From Girardinichthys multiradiatus (Eukaryota; Chordata; Actinopteri; Cyprinodontiformes; Goodeidae): a stretch of 64,000 nucleotides of DNA. Under the pieces are notes generated by a model. That model had not been told where the DNA came from, made no database searches, and saw nothing but the letters and a program-made list of their open reading frames with translations. This document shows, one piece after another, positions 45,634-57,445 of the stretch. Each line of letters begins with the position of its first letter. Within the stretch, counting starts at the first letter, position 1. Location of the stretch: contig NC_061816.1 in the NCBI RefSeq assembly GCF_021462225.1, positions 12,549,390 through 12,613,389 of the forward strand. The letters are read 5' to 3'. Position numbers and translations under genes: made by a program.

Positions 45634-46910
45634 CAACTGCAGTTGAAAAGGTAAGCACCAAATTTTTTTTAACAGAAACTAATTTTAATAGACGGAGATA
45701 ACATTAAAAGTCAACACTGAAAGCAAAACAATCACCCCCCCTTGTTAAATAATGAATTAACTGTAATTCAGTACATCTTTTGGATAGTTGATTTAAATTT
45801 TACTCAGGTTGCACCTGTCTGACAACTTGAAGTGGGTTTAAGGTTCTAAAAAACCAACACATATAACCCCCCTGACATAAAGAATCTCCAGTGAGAGCCA
45901 TTATCCACAAATGGAGAAAACATAAAACACTGGAAAGTCTTCCCAGGACTGACCAACATACCAAAATTACTCAAGGAGTGCATCAACGACTCATCCAGTA
46001 GGTCACAACAGAATCCAGTCCAACATATGAAACTGCGAGCATCACTTACCTCAGACTTCATCATTCAACACTATAAAGAGACTGGGAAAAAATGAGAGAT
46101 CCAAGGTGAAAACCACAGCTGACCTAACAGAACACCAAGACCCGTCTCACATCTGCAAACAAACACCTTGATGATCTTCAAGACCTTTTGACAGAGTGCA
46201 TCTGTTAGATTTGATTTAAAACTAACACAGCATTTCAGAAAATGACCATCATACAAAAGGCCATGCAAGGTGGTGACAGTGTGGCCCGCTATGCTGCTTC
46301 TGGAACTAGATGACTTGCTGTAATTAATAGAACATTGAGTTCTGCCCTGTACCAGAAAATCCTGAAGGAAAATGTCAGATAATCAGCATATGACTTAAAG
46401 CACAAGCATACTTGGATTGCGCAACAAGACAATAATTGTAAAGCACACCAGCAAGTTCTGAAAGGACAATAGTAAAAAGAAATTGAGGTTTTGGAGTGAC
46501 CTAGTCAAAGACAACACTCAATCTGACTGAGATGCTGTGGTGTGACCTTAAACAGGTTGCACATGCTCAAAAACCTCTAAATGTATCTTCATTCAAAGTA
46601 AACTTTTAAGAGGAGTGGGCAACCATTCCTCTACAGCAATGTAAAAGACTCATTGCAAAGGCTCTATGGCAACTGTTAAGCTCAAGGGTGGCACAACCAG
46701 CTAGTGCGTGTGAGGAGTAATTATATGGTCGCATACTGTGAGACCACATTGGTTTCGACAGCTTCTTTCCTAATTAATTCATCATTTAAACACAGCATTT
46801 GGTATTTTTCACAGTTACCTTTGGTATAAAAATTTGTTGGACAACATTTACATAACAAATGCATGAACGATTGATGTAGAAAGTGGGCAAATGCTTTTCA
46901 TTTTAAGCTT
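45634..46910 (+). mobile_element. Tc1-F relic, near full length
   Basis: The diverged ends match as inverted repeats ('gaaaaggtaagcaccaa' at about 45,645 and 'aaagtgggcaaatgctttt' at about 46,880). Between them, in order on the plus strand: 'gtgagagccattatccacaa' (DNA-binding domain), 'aagagactgggaaaaaatg', 'cacagcatttcagaaaatga', 'taccagaaaatcctgaagga', 'gcaacaagacaataat' (second Asp region), 'gttttggagtgacctagtca', 'gagatgctgtggtgtgacct' (Glu region) and 'aagggtggcacaaccagcta' (C-terminus). Many indels and stops. A large piece before the second Asp is lost. Confidence 0.8.
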
Positions 46911-48528
46911 TCTTCTTGTTCTTTCTTTGTTTTTGTGATTATCATCCGTTCCCTGGATCAGGAGCTGATTTTTGTCTCTTCGCTATTCTGAAACTTTACA
47001 TTCTTGGCTGTTTTGTTCTTTGAGTAAAAACCAAACATTCATCAAAACCCACCAAGGGGACGTTTCATCTAACAAACCAACACTCTGACAGCCAACCACT
47101 GAAACTAATTTTCAATATTCTCCTCATTGTCTAATTTAAGGAAATTTGGATGCATGACTTAAATAAATAATATCTAAAGGTACGAAGTCACTCTGAGTTA
47201 CTTCAGGTTGATAAAGTGTAATAATCTGTTATAAGCAATAGGAGCCAGGAAACACAGATCAGATTAAAAATAAATGGGAACGGTGTGTAACACAAATCTT
47301 TTATATAATATACAATCTAATCAAACTGTACATGGCATTTGGGCATTTTAGGAAAATTGATGTTAATGATTTTAAACAATATGTAACTACTTCAAAAATA
47401 AACTCATTACAATTATAAAATGGAAATAGGAAACAACAACATAGCAAAGATTGGGTAGAAAACAAGGACTAGAATTTGCAAGGAGACAAACTGACCTCGA
47501 GTCTCCTGGCTGCACCCACCATCTTTGTGTTTTAGTCTTTTTTACAGTTGTGGCCTGCCCACTTTGCTGCTTGTATTGAATATTGTCTTTGGCATTAAGT
47601 CAGTAATATCAATTATGCAACATGGAGAATAGAAAAAGGTTTTCCATCACAGGAACACCATTGCGTCATTGAAAACTTTGTTTTTTACTGAATTCTACAT
47701 TCTGCCAGACAAAGGAACCCTAAACTGTGAAAAATTAAGCTTTGAAAATATACCTGCAACTATCATTCTAGGATACTTCACTTCCTGGGCCCGCTCTCTA
47801 TTTCTGCTCCAGAAAATTTTAAATAATCCTAGTTTCAATGACCTTTCATTGCCCAAAACCCATTTCAAACAACAGCTCTATAACTTGCAACCAGTGTGGC
47901 TTCTAATAAAGCCGTACAATCTAAAAAGGCAGGGAACAAAGGATAGGGGTCTGGCTCAAATGGGGTGTTCATTTATCAGTGGACACGATTCAAATCCATG
48001 CTCCAGGCAATGGCTTGTGAAGCTTCGCAAGATAGCCCATCGGGGCTTCTGCTGGGAAAGCAAAAAATCCTTTGATGAGCCTCGGGCCATTCCTGCACCT
48101 GTGCCTAATATACATGGGTAAAAAACCCAGACGCAAGCAGCCACCGGATGGAAAAAAAATAAAAAAATGGAGAAAAAAGATTTCCTTTGTGTTTGCAAAT
48201 GTGGATGTTCCTCTGCTTTCATCTATCTCCCTTAAAGTAATAATTCCTGCATCTGGAGAGAAGAAGGATGCAGCATTCATGTAAGGCCTACACAAACATT
48301 TACATTCTTACAAGCACAACAACTGCAACTTTAGGTTTAAATTTTGTAGAAAATGTAAATTACTTGATGAAATCAAAGCAATACAAAACTTTGCAAAGAT
48401 GTGCGGAAAGCTTTTACACTTTCTTCGTTGCCTGAACTTCAATAAGTGTGTAAACCTAGAAGAAGGTTTAATGGAGAAGAAAGGATTCTTTTTTTTTATT
48501 GGATTCCTTGGAGTCAGATAACCCCCGA

Positions 48529-48532
<4 letters not shown>
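46911..48532. other. Unassigned DNA
   Basis: No gene supported. 47,940-48,290 is complex sequence with open frames on both strands but no convincing exon boundaries; possibly conserved non-coding. Confidence 0.4.

Positions 48533-48574
<42 letters not shown>
48533..48574. repeat. (GT)21 microsatellite
   Basis: Uninterrupted GT run of 42 bp, preceded by 'gtgc'. It lies about 70 bp beyond the donor site of the candidate exon at 48,643-48,734, so in its intron if that exon is real. Confidence 0.97.
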
Positions 48575-48575
<1 letters not shown>

Positions 48576-48642
48576 GGATATTAAGAGTAGATTTACAAGT
48601 CTTTGTGTTCACAAAAGATCATAAAAAGAAGCTGGGACTTAC

Positions 48643-48734
48643 CAGAACCTCTCTTTGACACAACTTTCAGGCAATGGACCACAAACCCATGAAGCAGGAT
48701 CAGAAGAGGGATGGAAGCTTTCATTTTAAAAGTC
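48643..48734 (-). CDS. Candidate first coding exon of a secreted/membrane protein
   Basis: On the minus strand, 'ttctgtttccctttag|GAC' gives a strong 3' splice site. Ten bases later the ATG at 48,724 has A at position -3 (good context). The frame reads MKASIPLLILLHGFVVHC followed by LKVVSKRGS and one base of the next codon. It ends at 'TCTG|GTAAGT', a near-ideal donor at 48,642. A Lys after Met, a long hydrophobic core and a small/polar border make it signal-peptide-like. The layout (short 5' UTR exon part, signal peptide, phase-1 donor) fits the first coding exon of many extracellular proteins. I do not recognise the protein. No other exon of the same gene was identified; downstream exons should lie at lower coordinates or outside. 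Chance cannot be excluded for a 27-codon frame. Confidence 0.42.
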
Positions 48735-48742
48735 CTAAAGGG

Positions 48743-49369
48743 AAACAGAATTGAGAGTTATCATTCCACGCAGACACCAGGTTAACATAAAAAGATGAGA
48801 AAAGGTTCTGACAGGTCAATCAAAGCTACACATCCAAACTCGGAAAACCTTGGAGAAAGGACAACAATAGGGCATCTTAATGTGCAAGTTTGATTCAACT
48901 AGTTCTATATTATATAAATGAGAGCAGAGCTTACTGTCCCTTCATAAACAGGTCAAGACTACTGATGTCACAGGCATCAAGAACAATTTGTCTCAACGCA
49001 AACCTGGCTTTGCTGCTCTAGGAACAACCAAGAACTCCAGCCTTATTAAACGTGATAAAATCATGTGCCTGCTAAGATCAAGATATCTTTCCATTAATGT
49101 AATTGTTATGGAAAGCGGTATGAGAAGCAGACAGAAAGAGGCTAACTCAATATACATATTTAAAGCCTGATGTGATGATAATTCTGATAAAATAAAGCAT
49201 TATTTTGTTCTGAGTGCAATGTAAGGTAAGTCTTAAAAGGAGTAATTGTATGATTCAAGCTGGAGAGATTATGCGTACATCATGAGTAAGTCCATGATTT
49301 CAACACATAGGGAAACTGTAGCATTGTCCACAATAAAGCAAGTTTAACATCATCATCTACTCAGAAGGT
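48743..49369. other. Unassigned DNA
   Basis: Nothing recognisable apart from the polypyrimidine/branch region just upstream of the candidate exon. Confidence 0.4.
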
Positions 49370-49800
49370 GCTAACCAATAACATGTTCTGACACTTGCAA
49401 CTGCCAAAGTTTTATGGTGAGAAGCGTAAACTGTTTGGGGATAATGACAAGAACAATGTTTGGAGGAGACAAAACAAGGGTTTCAAACCTTAGAACATCG
49501 CACCAGCTATCATGCATGGTAGAGGTAGCATCATCCTAAGGGTCTGTCTCTATGTCAGAGGCACTGCTGCACAACGTGGATGGGCTACTGAAGTATAAAC
49601 ACAACCTTCACCTTAAACCGGAAACTAGATGGTTGAAACTCAGACACAGTTGGGTTTTTCATCAGAACATTGATTCCACACACACATCAAAACTAAACAA
49701 CGTCTGGAATGGCAGTGATATCAACCCTACTGATAATTTGACAACTATGCTTAAAAGCTGAGTACGTGGCAAGAAATAAATCACTTCAAAAGGAACTCAT
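49370..49800 (+). pseudogene. Tc1-G transposase relic
   Basis: The plus strand carries decayed catalytic-domain pieces of another Tc1-like family: 'aaactgtttggggataatga' then 'tgtttggaggagacaaaac', 'caccagctatcatgcatggt', 'cacagttgggtttttcatca' and 'cacacacatcaaaactaaac'. It lacks recognisable ends and most of the reading frame. Confidence 0.55.
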
Positions 49801-50489
49801 TTGGTCATTTATCATTCACAAACACGCCGGCTCTTTGTAGCAAATAAAAAGAGCCATATCTTCATCCATCACTCACGCTCTGCTGACAAACCACGCAGAC
49901 AGGAGTGAGACCTTATTTTGATGTGCACAATACATGGCCAATAACATGCAGCCAGACTGGGATCATACCAATATGTGTTAAGAAGGAAGGGGTACTCCAA
50001 AGACCGTCAGTGTTGATGCATTAGTAAAGTACACGGAGTGGCAGAAATACATGGAGCAGGATTTAAATAAAAAAACACGGAGAGGGGAAAAGTAAAGAAA
50101 TGAGCAAAAACCAACAAAAAGGCAACAGTCAGTGCAATTTCAGTATCGGAAACTACGAATCTCAGCGCAGAAAATGAAAATATCTGTCATAGCAGGATCA
50201 ACATGATTCTGTGTTATTTAAAGGTTTGATTGACATTTAAAACAATAGGGACTATGTCCTATTTTACTAACAAAAAGAAAAGAACCATAAGGCTTTTTTT
50301 AAAAACACTGAAAATACAATAAAGCTAACCAGCACACAGACCTGTCATAACTTTTAAATTAGCCTATAATAGCTGGCACTGAGTGATACTCAATAAGCAG
50401 AAGTTGAGGGAAAACAACATGAGGGATGTCTGGGAAGGTGTCGGGACAACCACACAAAGCACAGACTAGCACAGAAGGGATAGGTAGAA
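49801..50489. other. Unassigned DNA
   Basis: Nothing recognisable. Confidence 0.4.
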
Positions 50490-52020
50490 CTAATGACCTG
50501 AAAAAGTTTTCTAATCTTCTTCAAGGTTTAGCCACTCTACTACAGCCCCCATTGTCAGTATCCTGCTCCTTATCTCCTCCTTTCCGGAGGCTGCAGTCAT
50601 TTTCCCACCCTGCCCGCTTTCCTTCACCTCTCTCCCACACCAGCCTCCTTCCCTCCTCTCCCTTCACACAGCCTCCTCCATGGTTTACAGCTGATCAGGT
50701 GAGGGAAGAATTGAGGAAGCTCCAGCCCTGAAAGCCAGCAGTAATAAAGTGCACCCTTGGATTCTCAAGATCTGTGCGGCTGAACTTGGGGAAGCCACTA
50801 CAATGAGTCTTCAACCTGAGCTTGTGTCTCAGGAGAGTGCCCACGAATTGGAGGAAATTATGCATTGCTCCTGTCTTAAAGAAGAACTGACCCAGAAGGC
50901 TGAATGACTTCTGACTGGTGGCACTCACATTACAACTGATGAAGACTATGGAGTGGCTCTTCCTCAACGTCCTCAGGACACAGATAAAGCATGCTGAGAA
51001 CAGTGTGCAGTTTACCTACCAGGCAGAGTAGGCAAACTGTTAAGTTTGCCATCCTCTACCTCCGACACCAAGCCCACTCAGACCTGGACAAGGGAAGCAG
51101 CACTGTCAGGATTCTCTTCCTGGATTTTTTGAGTGCCTTCAACATGATCCAGAACCCTGCACTTCTGAAAAAAACCACCAGAATGCAAGTAGAGCCCTGC
51201 CTGGCTGCTTGGATTTCCAACAACAACATCAGCAGACCACAGTTTGTCAGGATGAAGGACATCATGTCTGACACCGGGTCAGCAGCATTGGAGATCCACA
51301 GGGGACCATGCTGTCCCCATCCTCTTCACTCTGTACATCGCGGACTTCTGTTACAACTCTGAAACGTGTCACATCCAGAAATATTCAGATGATAGTCCTC
51401 ATGGAGAATGGTGTGAAACTTTGTTGTCTGGTGCCACACAAATGGCCTGCAGCTCAACAACTGGTCATCAACTTCAGGAGGGACAGGCCCAGTCCAAGAC
51501 CGGTTCTGTTAGGAGGGGAGGAGGTGGAGGTTGTGCAGACCTAGTAATAGCTTGGGTTGTGGCTGGTCAACACTCTGGACTCAACCAGCAACACAAGGCA
51601 GCTGTATAAGAGGGTCTAGAGCAGGATGTACTTCCTGAGGAGACTAAGATATTTTAACATCTGCAGAAATTGCTACTGTGGATGTTTTATCAGTCTTTGG
51701 TCACCAACATTTTGTTCTACGCTGTGGTGTGCTGGGGCAGAAGCACTTTCCAGACTGGATAAACTAATTAGATGGGCCAGCTCAGTGGTCGGTACAAAGC
51801 TGGACTCTCTGGCAACAGTGGTAGAGAGGAGAATAAAGCACAAACTTCCTGGCTATTCTGGACAATGCCAGCCACCCTCTTCACTCTGTCATCAGCATCC
51901 AGAGAAGCCTGTTCAGTGGGACATGGCTCCTTCCAAAGTGCAGGACTAACTGAATGTAAAACTCCTTTGACCCTGTGCAATCAAGCTGTTCAACTCCTTA
52001 CTGGGTAGAAGTAGGGCCGA
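50490..52020 (+). pseudogene. Decayed L2/CR1-type LINE reverse transcriptase
   Basis: Pieces of a fish L2/CR1-group ORF2 in order, scattered over all three plus frames: a Pro/Ser-rich linker and FTADQVREELRKLQP (50,680-50,730), the palm block STVRILFLDFLSAFN (51,094-51,140), AAWISNN and RPQFVRMKDIMSDTGSA (51,200-51,285), a YSDDS catalytic box near 51,380, YFLRRLRYFNICR (51,629-51,670) and LDKLIRWASSVVGTKLDSLA (51,755-51,810). Many frameshifts. The family differs from the L2 copies at 20,251 and 59,470. No tail or target duplication is evident. Confidence 0.8.
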
Positions 52021-53101
52021 CAGGAGTACAATAGAAGTACAGAGAGACTGTGGGACTGTAGGACTGGAGGCAGTCAATCAGTCAACCAATTAGTCAAACG
52101 GTCAGTCAGTCATTTTGACAAAGTTTTAATGTTTTAAATATTTGTATGCATGCATGTAAAAGTCCTGTGTGTGTGATGAAGATGTCAATTTTCATGAGGG
52201 ACCATCTTTTAGGGATAAAAAAAGATTTATTTCCATCCATCCATCCATCCACCCACAGTTGTTTTGGAATCTTTAAAAAGTGCCAAACTTCACAGCATAA
52301 CTACCAGAATGAAGAATGATCAAATACCCCATCTGAATTGTGCCAAAAGCTCACACCAATGGCTGTACAAGCATAAAGGTTTTTGGTCCCCTATCAACTT
52401 GCCAACGGACACCTCACCAAACAGTAGTGGGGTGTTTGCATTTATTTGAGCCCATATGTTTACGTTGAAACCTGCACCCAATTCTTGGTATTATTAGGAA
52501 CTGAATTGAAATGTTGTTTATTCCACTCAACCTGGAATAAGAATGGTTTAAATCAAGCATTAACAACCCAAATACTTCTAGGATAAATGCCCAAGATTAT
52601 TGGATACAAATTTCTTATTGCAGCAGTAAGTCTCATTTTGAAAGACAACTTGGATTTTATAATATTTTCTCTGAACAAATATCAATGTTTGGCCAAACAA
52701 CAAATTTCTATCTCACATCTACGTTTGATTAATTTCTACACCTCATTTTCTCAAGAGTGGATTTTTTTTTCTCGATTTCTACAAGATTTTGCCCAGCTTT
52801 GACTGCTCTGTGCAGTTTGATACATTGTTTATCCAGGTCGGAATATCTAAAAGATAGTTAAAGACCAAGCAGAATTTGGTAATTTCCCCAGACTGATGAG
52901 AAAGAACAATGTAGATATTTTGTTTTTGTGCATGGTTTCAAAAGAGTAGAACAAAGACAGAACAAAAGTGTTGATCACACACTATATAAATATTTTTGGC
53001 TGCTTTGAAGGGTGATGTGTGTAATAAAAACTACAGGCGTCATCTCAAGAAGCCCTGCTGCAGCTGGAACTTGTGCATCATTTATAAGACATAAGATAAA
53101 A
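52021..53101. other. Unassigned DNA with short simple repeats
   Basis: Contains a short (CCAT)n run at 52,233-52,252 and an imperfect 'agtca' cluster at 52,073-52,113. No gene. Confidence 0.45.
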
Positions 53102-53103
53102 TA

Positions 53104-54713
53104 CAGGTCCTTCTCAAAATATTAGCATATTGTGATAAAGTTCATTATTTTCCATAATGTCATGATGAAAATTTAACATTCATATATTTTAGATTCATTG
53201 CACACTAACTGAAATATTTCAGGTCTTTTATTGTCTTAATATGGATGATTGTGGCATACAGCTCATGAAAACCCAAAATTCCTATCTCACAAAAGTAGCA
53301 TATTTCATCCGACCAATAAAAGAAAAGTGTTTTTAATACAAAAAACATCAACCTTCAAATAATCATGTACAGTTATGCACTCAATACTTGGTCGGGAATC
53401 CTTTTGCAGAAATGACTGCTTCAATGCGGCGTGGCATGGAGGCAATCAGCCTGTGGCACTGCTGAGGTCTTATGGAGGCCCAGGATGCTTCGATAGCGGC
53501 CTTTAGCTCATCCAGAGTGTTGGGTCTTGAGTCTCTCAACGTTCTCTTCACAATATCCCACAGATTCTCTATGGGGTTCAGGTCAGGAGAGTTGGCAGGC
53601 CAATTGAGCACAGTGATACCATGGTCAGTAAACCATTTATCAGTGGTTTTGGCACTGTGAGCAGGTGCCAGGTCATGCTGAAAAATGAAATCTTCATCTC
53701 CATAAAGCTTTTCAGCAGATGGAAGCATGAAGTGCTCCAAAACCTCATGATAGCTAGCTGCATTGACCCTGCCCTTGATAAAACACAGTGGACCAACACC
53801 AGCAGCTGACACGGCACCCCAGACCATCACTGACTGTGGGTACTTGACACTGGACTTCTGGCATTTTGGCATTTCCTTCTCCCCAGTCTTCCTCCAGACT
53901 GTGGCACCTTGATTTCCGAATGACATGCAGAATTTGCTTTCATCCGAAAAAAGTACTTTGGACCACTGAGCAACAGTCCAGTGCTACTTCTCTGTAGCCC
54001 AGGTCAGGCGCTTCTGCCGCTGTTTCTGGTTCAAAAGTGGCTTGACCTGGGGAATGCGGCACCTGTAGCCCATTTCCTGCACACGCCTGTGCACGGTGGC
54101 TCTGGATGTTTCTACTCCAGACTCAGTCCACTGCTTCCGCAGGTCATCAAAGGTCTGGAATTGGCCCTTCTCCACAATCTTCCTCAGGGTCCGGTCACCT
54201 CTTCTCGTTGTGCAGCGTTTTCTGCCACACTTTTTCCTTCCCACAGACTTCCCACTGAGGTGCCTTGATACAGCACTCTGGGAACAGTCTATTCGTTCAG
54301 AAATTTCTTTCTGTGTTTTACCCTCTTGCTTGAGGGTGTCAATAGTGGCCTTCTGGACAGCAGTCAGGTTGGCAGTCTTACCCATGATTGGGGTTTTGAG
54401 TGATGAACCAGGCTGGGAGTTTTAAAGGCCTCAGGAATCTTTTGCAGGTGTTTAGAGTTAACTCGTTGATTCAGATGATTAGGTTCATAGCTCGTTTAGA
54501 GACCCTTTTAATGATATGCTAATTTTGTGAGATAGGAATTTTGGGTTTTCATGAGCTGTATGTCAAAATCATCCGTATTAAGACAATAAAAGACCTGAAA
54601 TATTTCAGTTAGTGTGCAATGAATCTAAAATATATGAATGTTAAATTTTCATCATGACATTATGGAAAATAATGAACTTTATCACATTATGCTAATATTT
54701 TGAGAAGGACCTG
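53104..54713 (-). mobile_element. Young Tc1-like transposon, copy 3
   Basis: A 1610-bp element with TA on both sides (53,102-53,103 and 54,714-54,715). Both inverted repeats are complete. It is nearly identical to copies 1 and 2 and in the same orientation. It has the fewest transposase lesions of the three. The right outer direct repeat carries one change (cacattatgctaat instead of cacaatatgctaat). Confidence 0.93.
53381..54385 (-). pseudogene. Tc1 transposase, copy 3 (single nonsense codon)
   Basis: The ATG at 54,385 opens MGKTANLTAVQKATIDTLKQ and stays in frame for 335 codons with one break: TAG at 53,984-53,986 (codon 134), where copies 1 and 2 have CAG for Gln. Before it lie helix-turn-helix 1, the GRKKCGRKR linker and helix-turn-helix 2 (TSRATVHRRVQEMGYRC). 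After it lies the DD34E domain with Asp148 (FSDESK), Asp238 (QHDLAPAH) and Glu273 (PIENLW), counted from the ATG. It ends FPTKY at 53,381; the other two copies read through this point for six more codons. Only the DNA-binding half could be translated as it stands. Confidence 0.95.
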
Positions 54714-55024
54714 TAGCTTTCATTTAACAGCAAATGTTAAGAGTTTGCATGATGCACCAGATAACTTTCACATCACATTGCTCGAATTGACTGATTAACT
54801 CTTGTTTATCTCCTTGTTGAAGGCATTCAGGCATCACAAAGATATTTCACAATGCTGCATCAAAAAGCCTAAACAGCCGCAACACCCCTTGAGAAACTCA
54901 GTTATGTGAAAGTGGCCAACAGCCAAAGATGGCATAATTGGCAGTTTCTCCTCCTCAAAGCCCTACTGTCATCAGTGCTTGCGTCATGCAACAAATACCT
55001 CCTTAGAAATGCTGCTCAGTAAGA

Positions 55025-56320
55025 CACAAAAATCGTATCTTTATTAGTTTTACATTTTGGAAGCAACGTTGGTTGATTTACAACAGATGACATCAGTTCT
55101 TGAACCGCCTTTTGCTGTGATTACAGCTGTAAGCATGTTGGACTATGTTTATACCAGCTTTGAACATCTAGAGATGGAAATGTTTGCCCATTCTTTGCTA
55201 GATTTCTCAAGCTCAGTAAGATTATGACTTATCAATTTTAAGCATTGACAAGGATTCTTAATTAGTTTTAGCTCTGGACTTTGACTAGGCAGTTCTAACA
55301 CAGGAATCTGCTTTGATCTAAACCATTAAACTGTAGTTCTGGCTGTATGTTTAAGGGTCATTCTCCAGCTGGAAGGTAAGGATGACACATTTATGCAGCA
55401 TCTAACAGGTTTCTTTCCCCCAGTGTGGTCCTTCCATCTTCCCATTAGCTTTGACCAGTGTCCATGTCCATGCAAAATAAATGCATACCCACAGCATAAT
55501 GCTGCCACAAACATGTTTCACTATGGGGATGTTGTGTTCAGGGTGATGTGCAGTTAGTTTTTTGTGTGGTTCAAATTGGGGCTCATATGACCACAGCTCT
55601 GACCACTATGGCTTGTGGTAAACTGCAAACAGGACTTTCTATGGCTTTCTTTCAACATTGACTTTTTTCTCACCAATTTTCCATAAAGACCAGATTTAGG
55701 GCATGCATAGCAAAAGGTTTTGTGTTTACATATTCTCCCACCTGAGCTGTGGATCTCTGCATCTCCTGTAGAGTTACTATGGACCACTTATCTGTTTCCC
55801 TGATTAATGCTGGGCTCTTGGTAGGTATGTAGGTGTCTGTACCCTTTTTATATAATGGATTCAACAGCGCTGTGTAAGATGTTCAGAGTTTGTAATATGT
55901 AGCCTAACCCTGCTTTAAACTTCTTCAAAGCTTTCCCCCCAACCTATCTGCAGTGTTCCTTGGCCTTCCTGATGCCATTTGTTCACTAAGGCTTTCTAAC
56001 AAACCTCTGAGGCCTTCGCAGAACAGCTGGATTTATATTGAGATTAACTTTCGCAGGTGGACTCTATTTACAAAGTCTGTGATTTCCCAGGTAACTTATT
56101 GCACTGGATGTTACCCAAAGTAAATGGTGCTGAACACAAATATACACCAAACTTGACATTTTTATTTAGAAAATAGATTGAAAAACAATACATCCTTTTC
56201 CTTCCTTCCTTTCCACTTCACAATATGCAATACCTTGTGTTGGTCTGTCACTTAAAATTCCAGTAGCATAAACTAAAGTTATTGTAACAAGACATCATGC
56301 AAAAATGTTTAAGGGAAGCA
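55025..56320 (-). mobile_element. Tc1-D relic, most complete copy
   Basis: Reverse-complement Tc1-like transposase pieces run across the plus strand: 'gaaccgccttttgctgtgat', 'tctggactttgactaggcag', 'gctttgatctaaaccattaa', 'gggtcattctccagctggaa', 'tggctttctttcaacattga', 'cacctgagctgtggatctct', 'taaccctgctttaaacttct', 'gtgttccttggccttcctga' and a right TIR side with 'tccttcctttccacttcaca' and 'ttgtgttggtctgtcactta'. Frames are broken throughout. No clear TA-flanked ends. Confidence 0.75.
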
Positions 56321-57039
56321 ATAAATTGAAAGTATAAGTGTGATAGAACCTGGAGCACACAGTACCAGTATGTCTGGGTTTCAAGTTTTTCACTCCAAAT
56401 AGTCTATGGTGACGATGTTCCACCTCCGCCCAGTTATAGAGAGCAGTACTTAGTTGAAATGGCAAACAAATACAGAAAAATTAGCTGTTTTTTAGCATGT
56501 AGGACCAGAGTGTATATGGTATCTTCTGAGGATGTTGTTTTACATTCTCAAATCTAGCTGGGAGGCTTGGAAATGTTGGCCAAGTTGGTTCTCAAAGTAT
56601 TTTATACCAATTGTGGTGAGGAACTCTGCTACAAGCAGTAAACCAGGATGCTGCTTTTTTCTTACGTGGCAGTTTTTTTATTCATGAGCAACTTTCTGCA
56701 AGTAATATAGAGAATGTTTGCTTGATATGAACTCTTTGTTTATCGGTACACAAAAAAAAATGTGCAGACAGCCTTAAAAAACTATTCTTGCAATGCAGTA
56801 GCATAATAGATGGAAAATTTTGAAAAAGTCCTACTTTAACTTGATTAAATTTATTCAGTGGGGGAAAAATACATTGGTAAAAATTATTTTAACAATATAA
56901 CCATTGACAAAATTTAACCAACAAATTTTTGGGAAAGAACTTTCAGTCAGTAAACAGTAACTTTTTATTTCTCTCAGGCACAAATATAAACGGACATAGA
57001 GGCCCATTTTATCCAAAAATGGATAAAAATTGTTTTCAA
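56321..57039. other. Unassigned AT-rich DNA
   Basis: No gene. 56,840-56,880 ('attcagtgggggaaaaata') may belong to the left end of the Tc1-H relic, but this is not certain. Confidence 0.35.
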
Positions 57040-57445
57040 GAAAAGTGTCATATTGAGGTAACAACCATTAGATGCCAAGTATATACTAGCTAGATATGTT
57101 GGAGGCATAAAAAAGCCCTTTTTGTCTTGCCATCATAAACAAATGTGGAGTTTGCTAAACAAAACTCAAACAGGAGCTTTTTCGAACAAAAACGCCAGGT
57201 GGGTCTGGTGTAAAGCAAGGGATAAATATGTGTAAAAAAACACTCATGTGCTCCACATGGTGGAGGACCTGTGATTCTGTGAGGATGGTTTTACCACCAA
57301 TGGACTTAAGAGCCATGCACATGATATCACAAGACTCTTTGCAATATCAGATCATTTTTAATAAACAAATTGGCAGCCTCTGTCAAAGTTACAAAAATAG
57401 CTTATCATTGGGTCCTTTAATAGGTAGATATCTAAATCATCACAA
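57040..57445 (+). pseudogene. Tc1-H transposase relic
   Basis: The plus strand shows 'aggtgggtctggtgtaaagc' and 'ccacatggtggaggacctgt' followed by 'gatcatttttaataaacaaa', 'ggcagcctctgtcaaagtta' and 'tcattgggtcctttaatagg', in the order expected for a Tc1-like catalytic domain. The reading frame has several stops. No ends found. Confidence 0.5.

Noticed and set aside
47956..48295. Overlapping frames on both strands
   Set aside because: Hydrophobic stretch comes from an A/T run; no exon boundaries.
52233..52252. (CCAT)n run as a possible reverse SINE/LINE tail
   Set aside because: No SINE or LINE body is recognisable next to it; treated as simple repeat.
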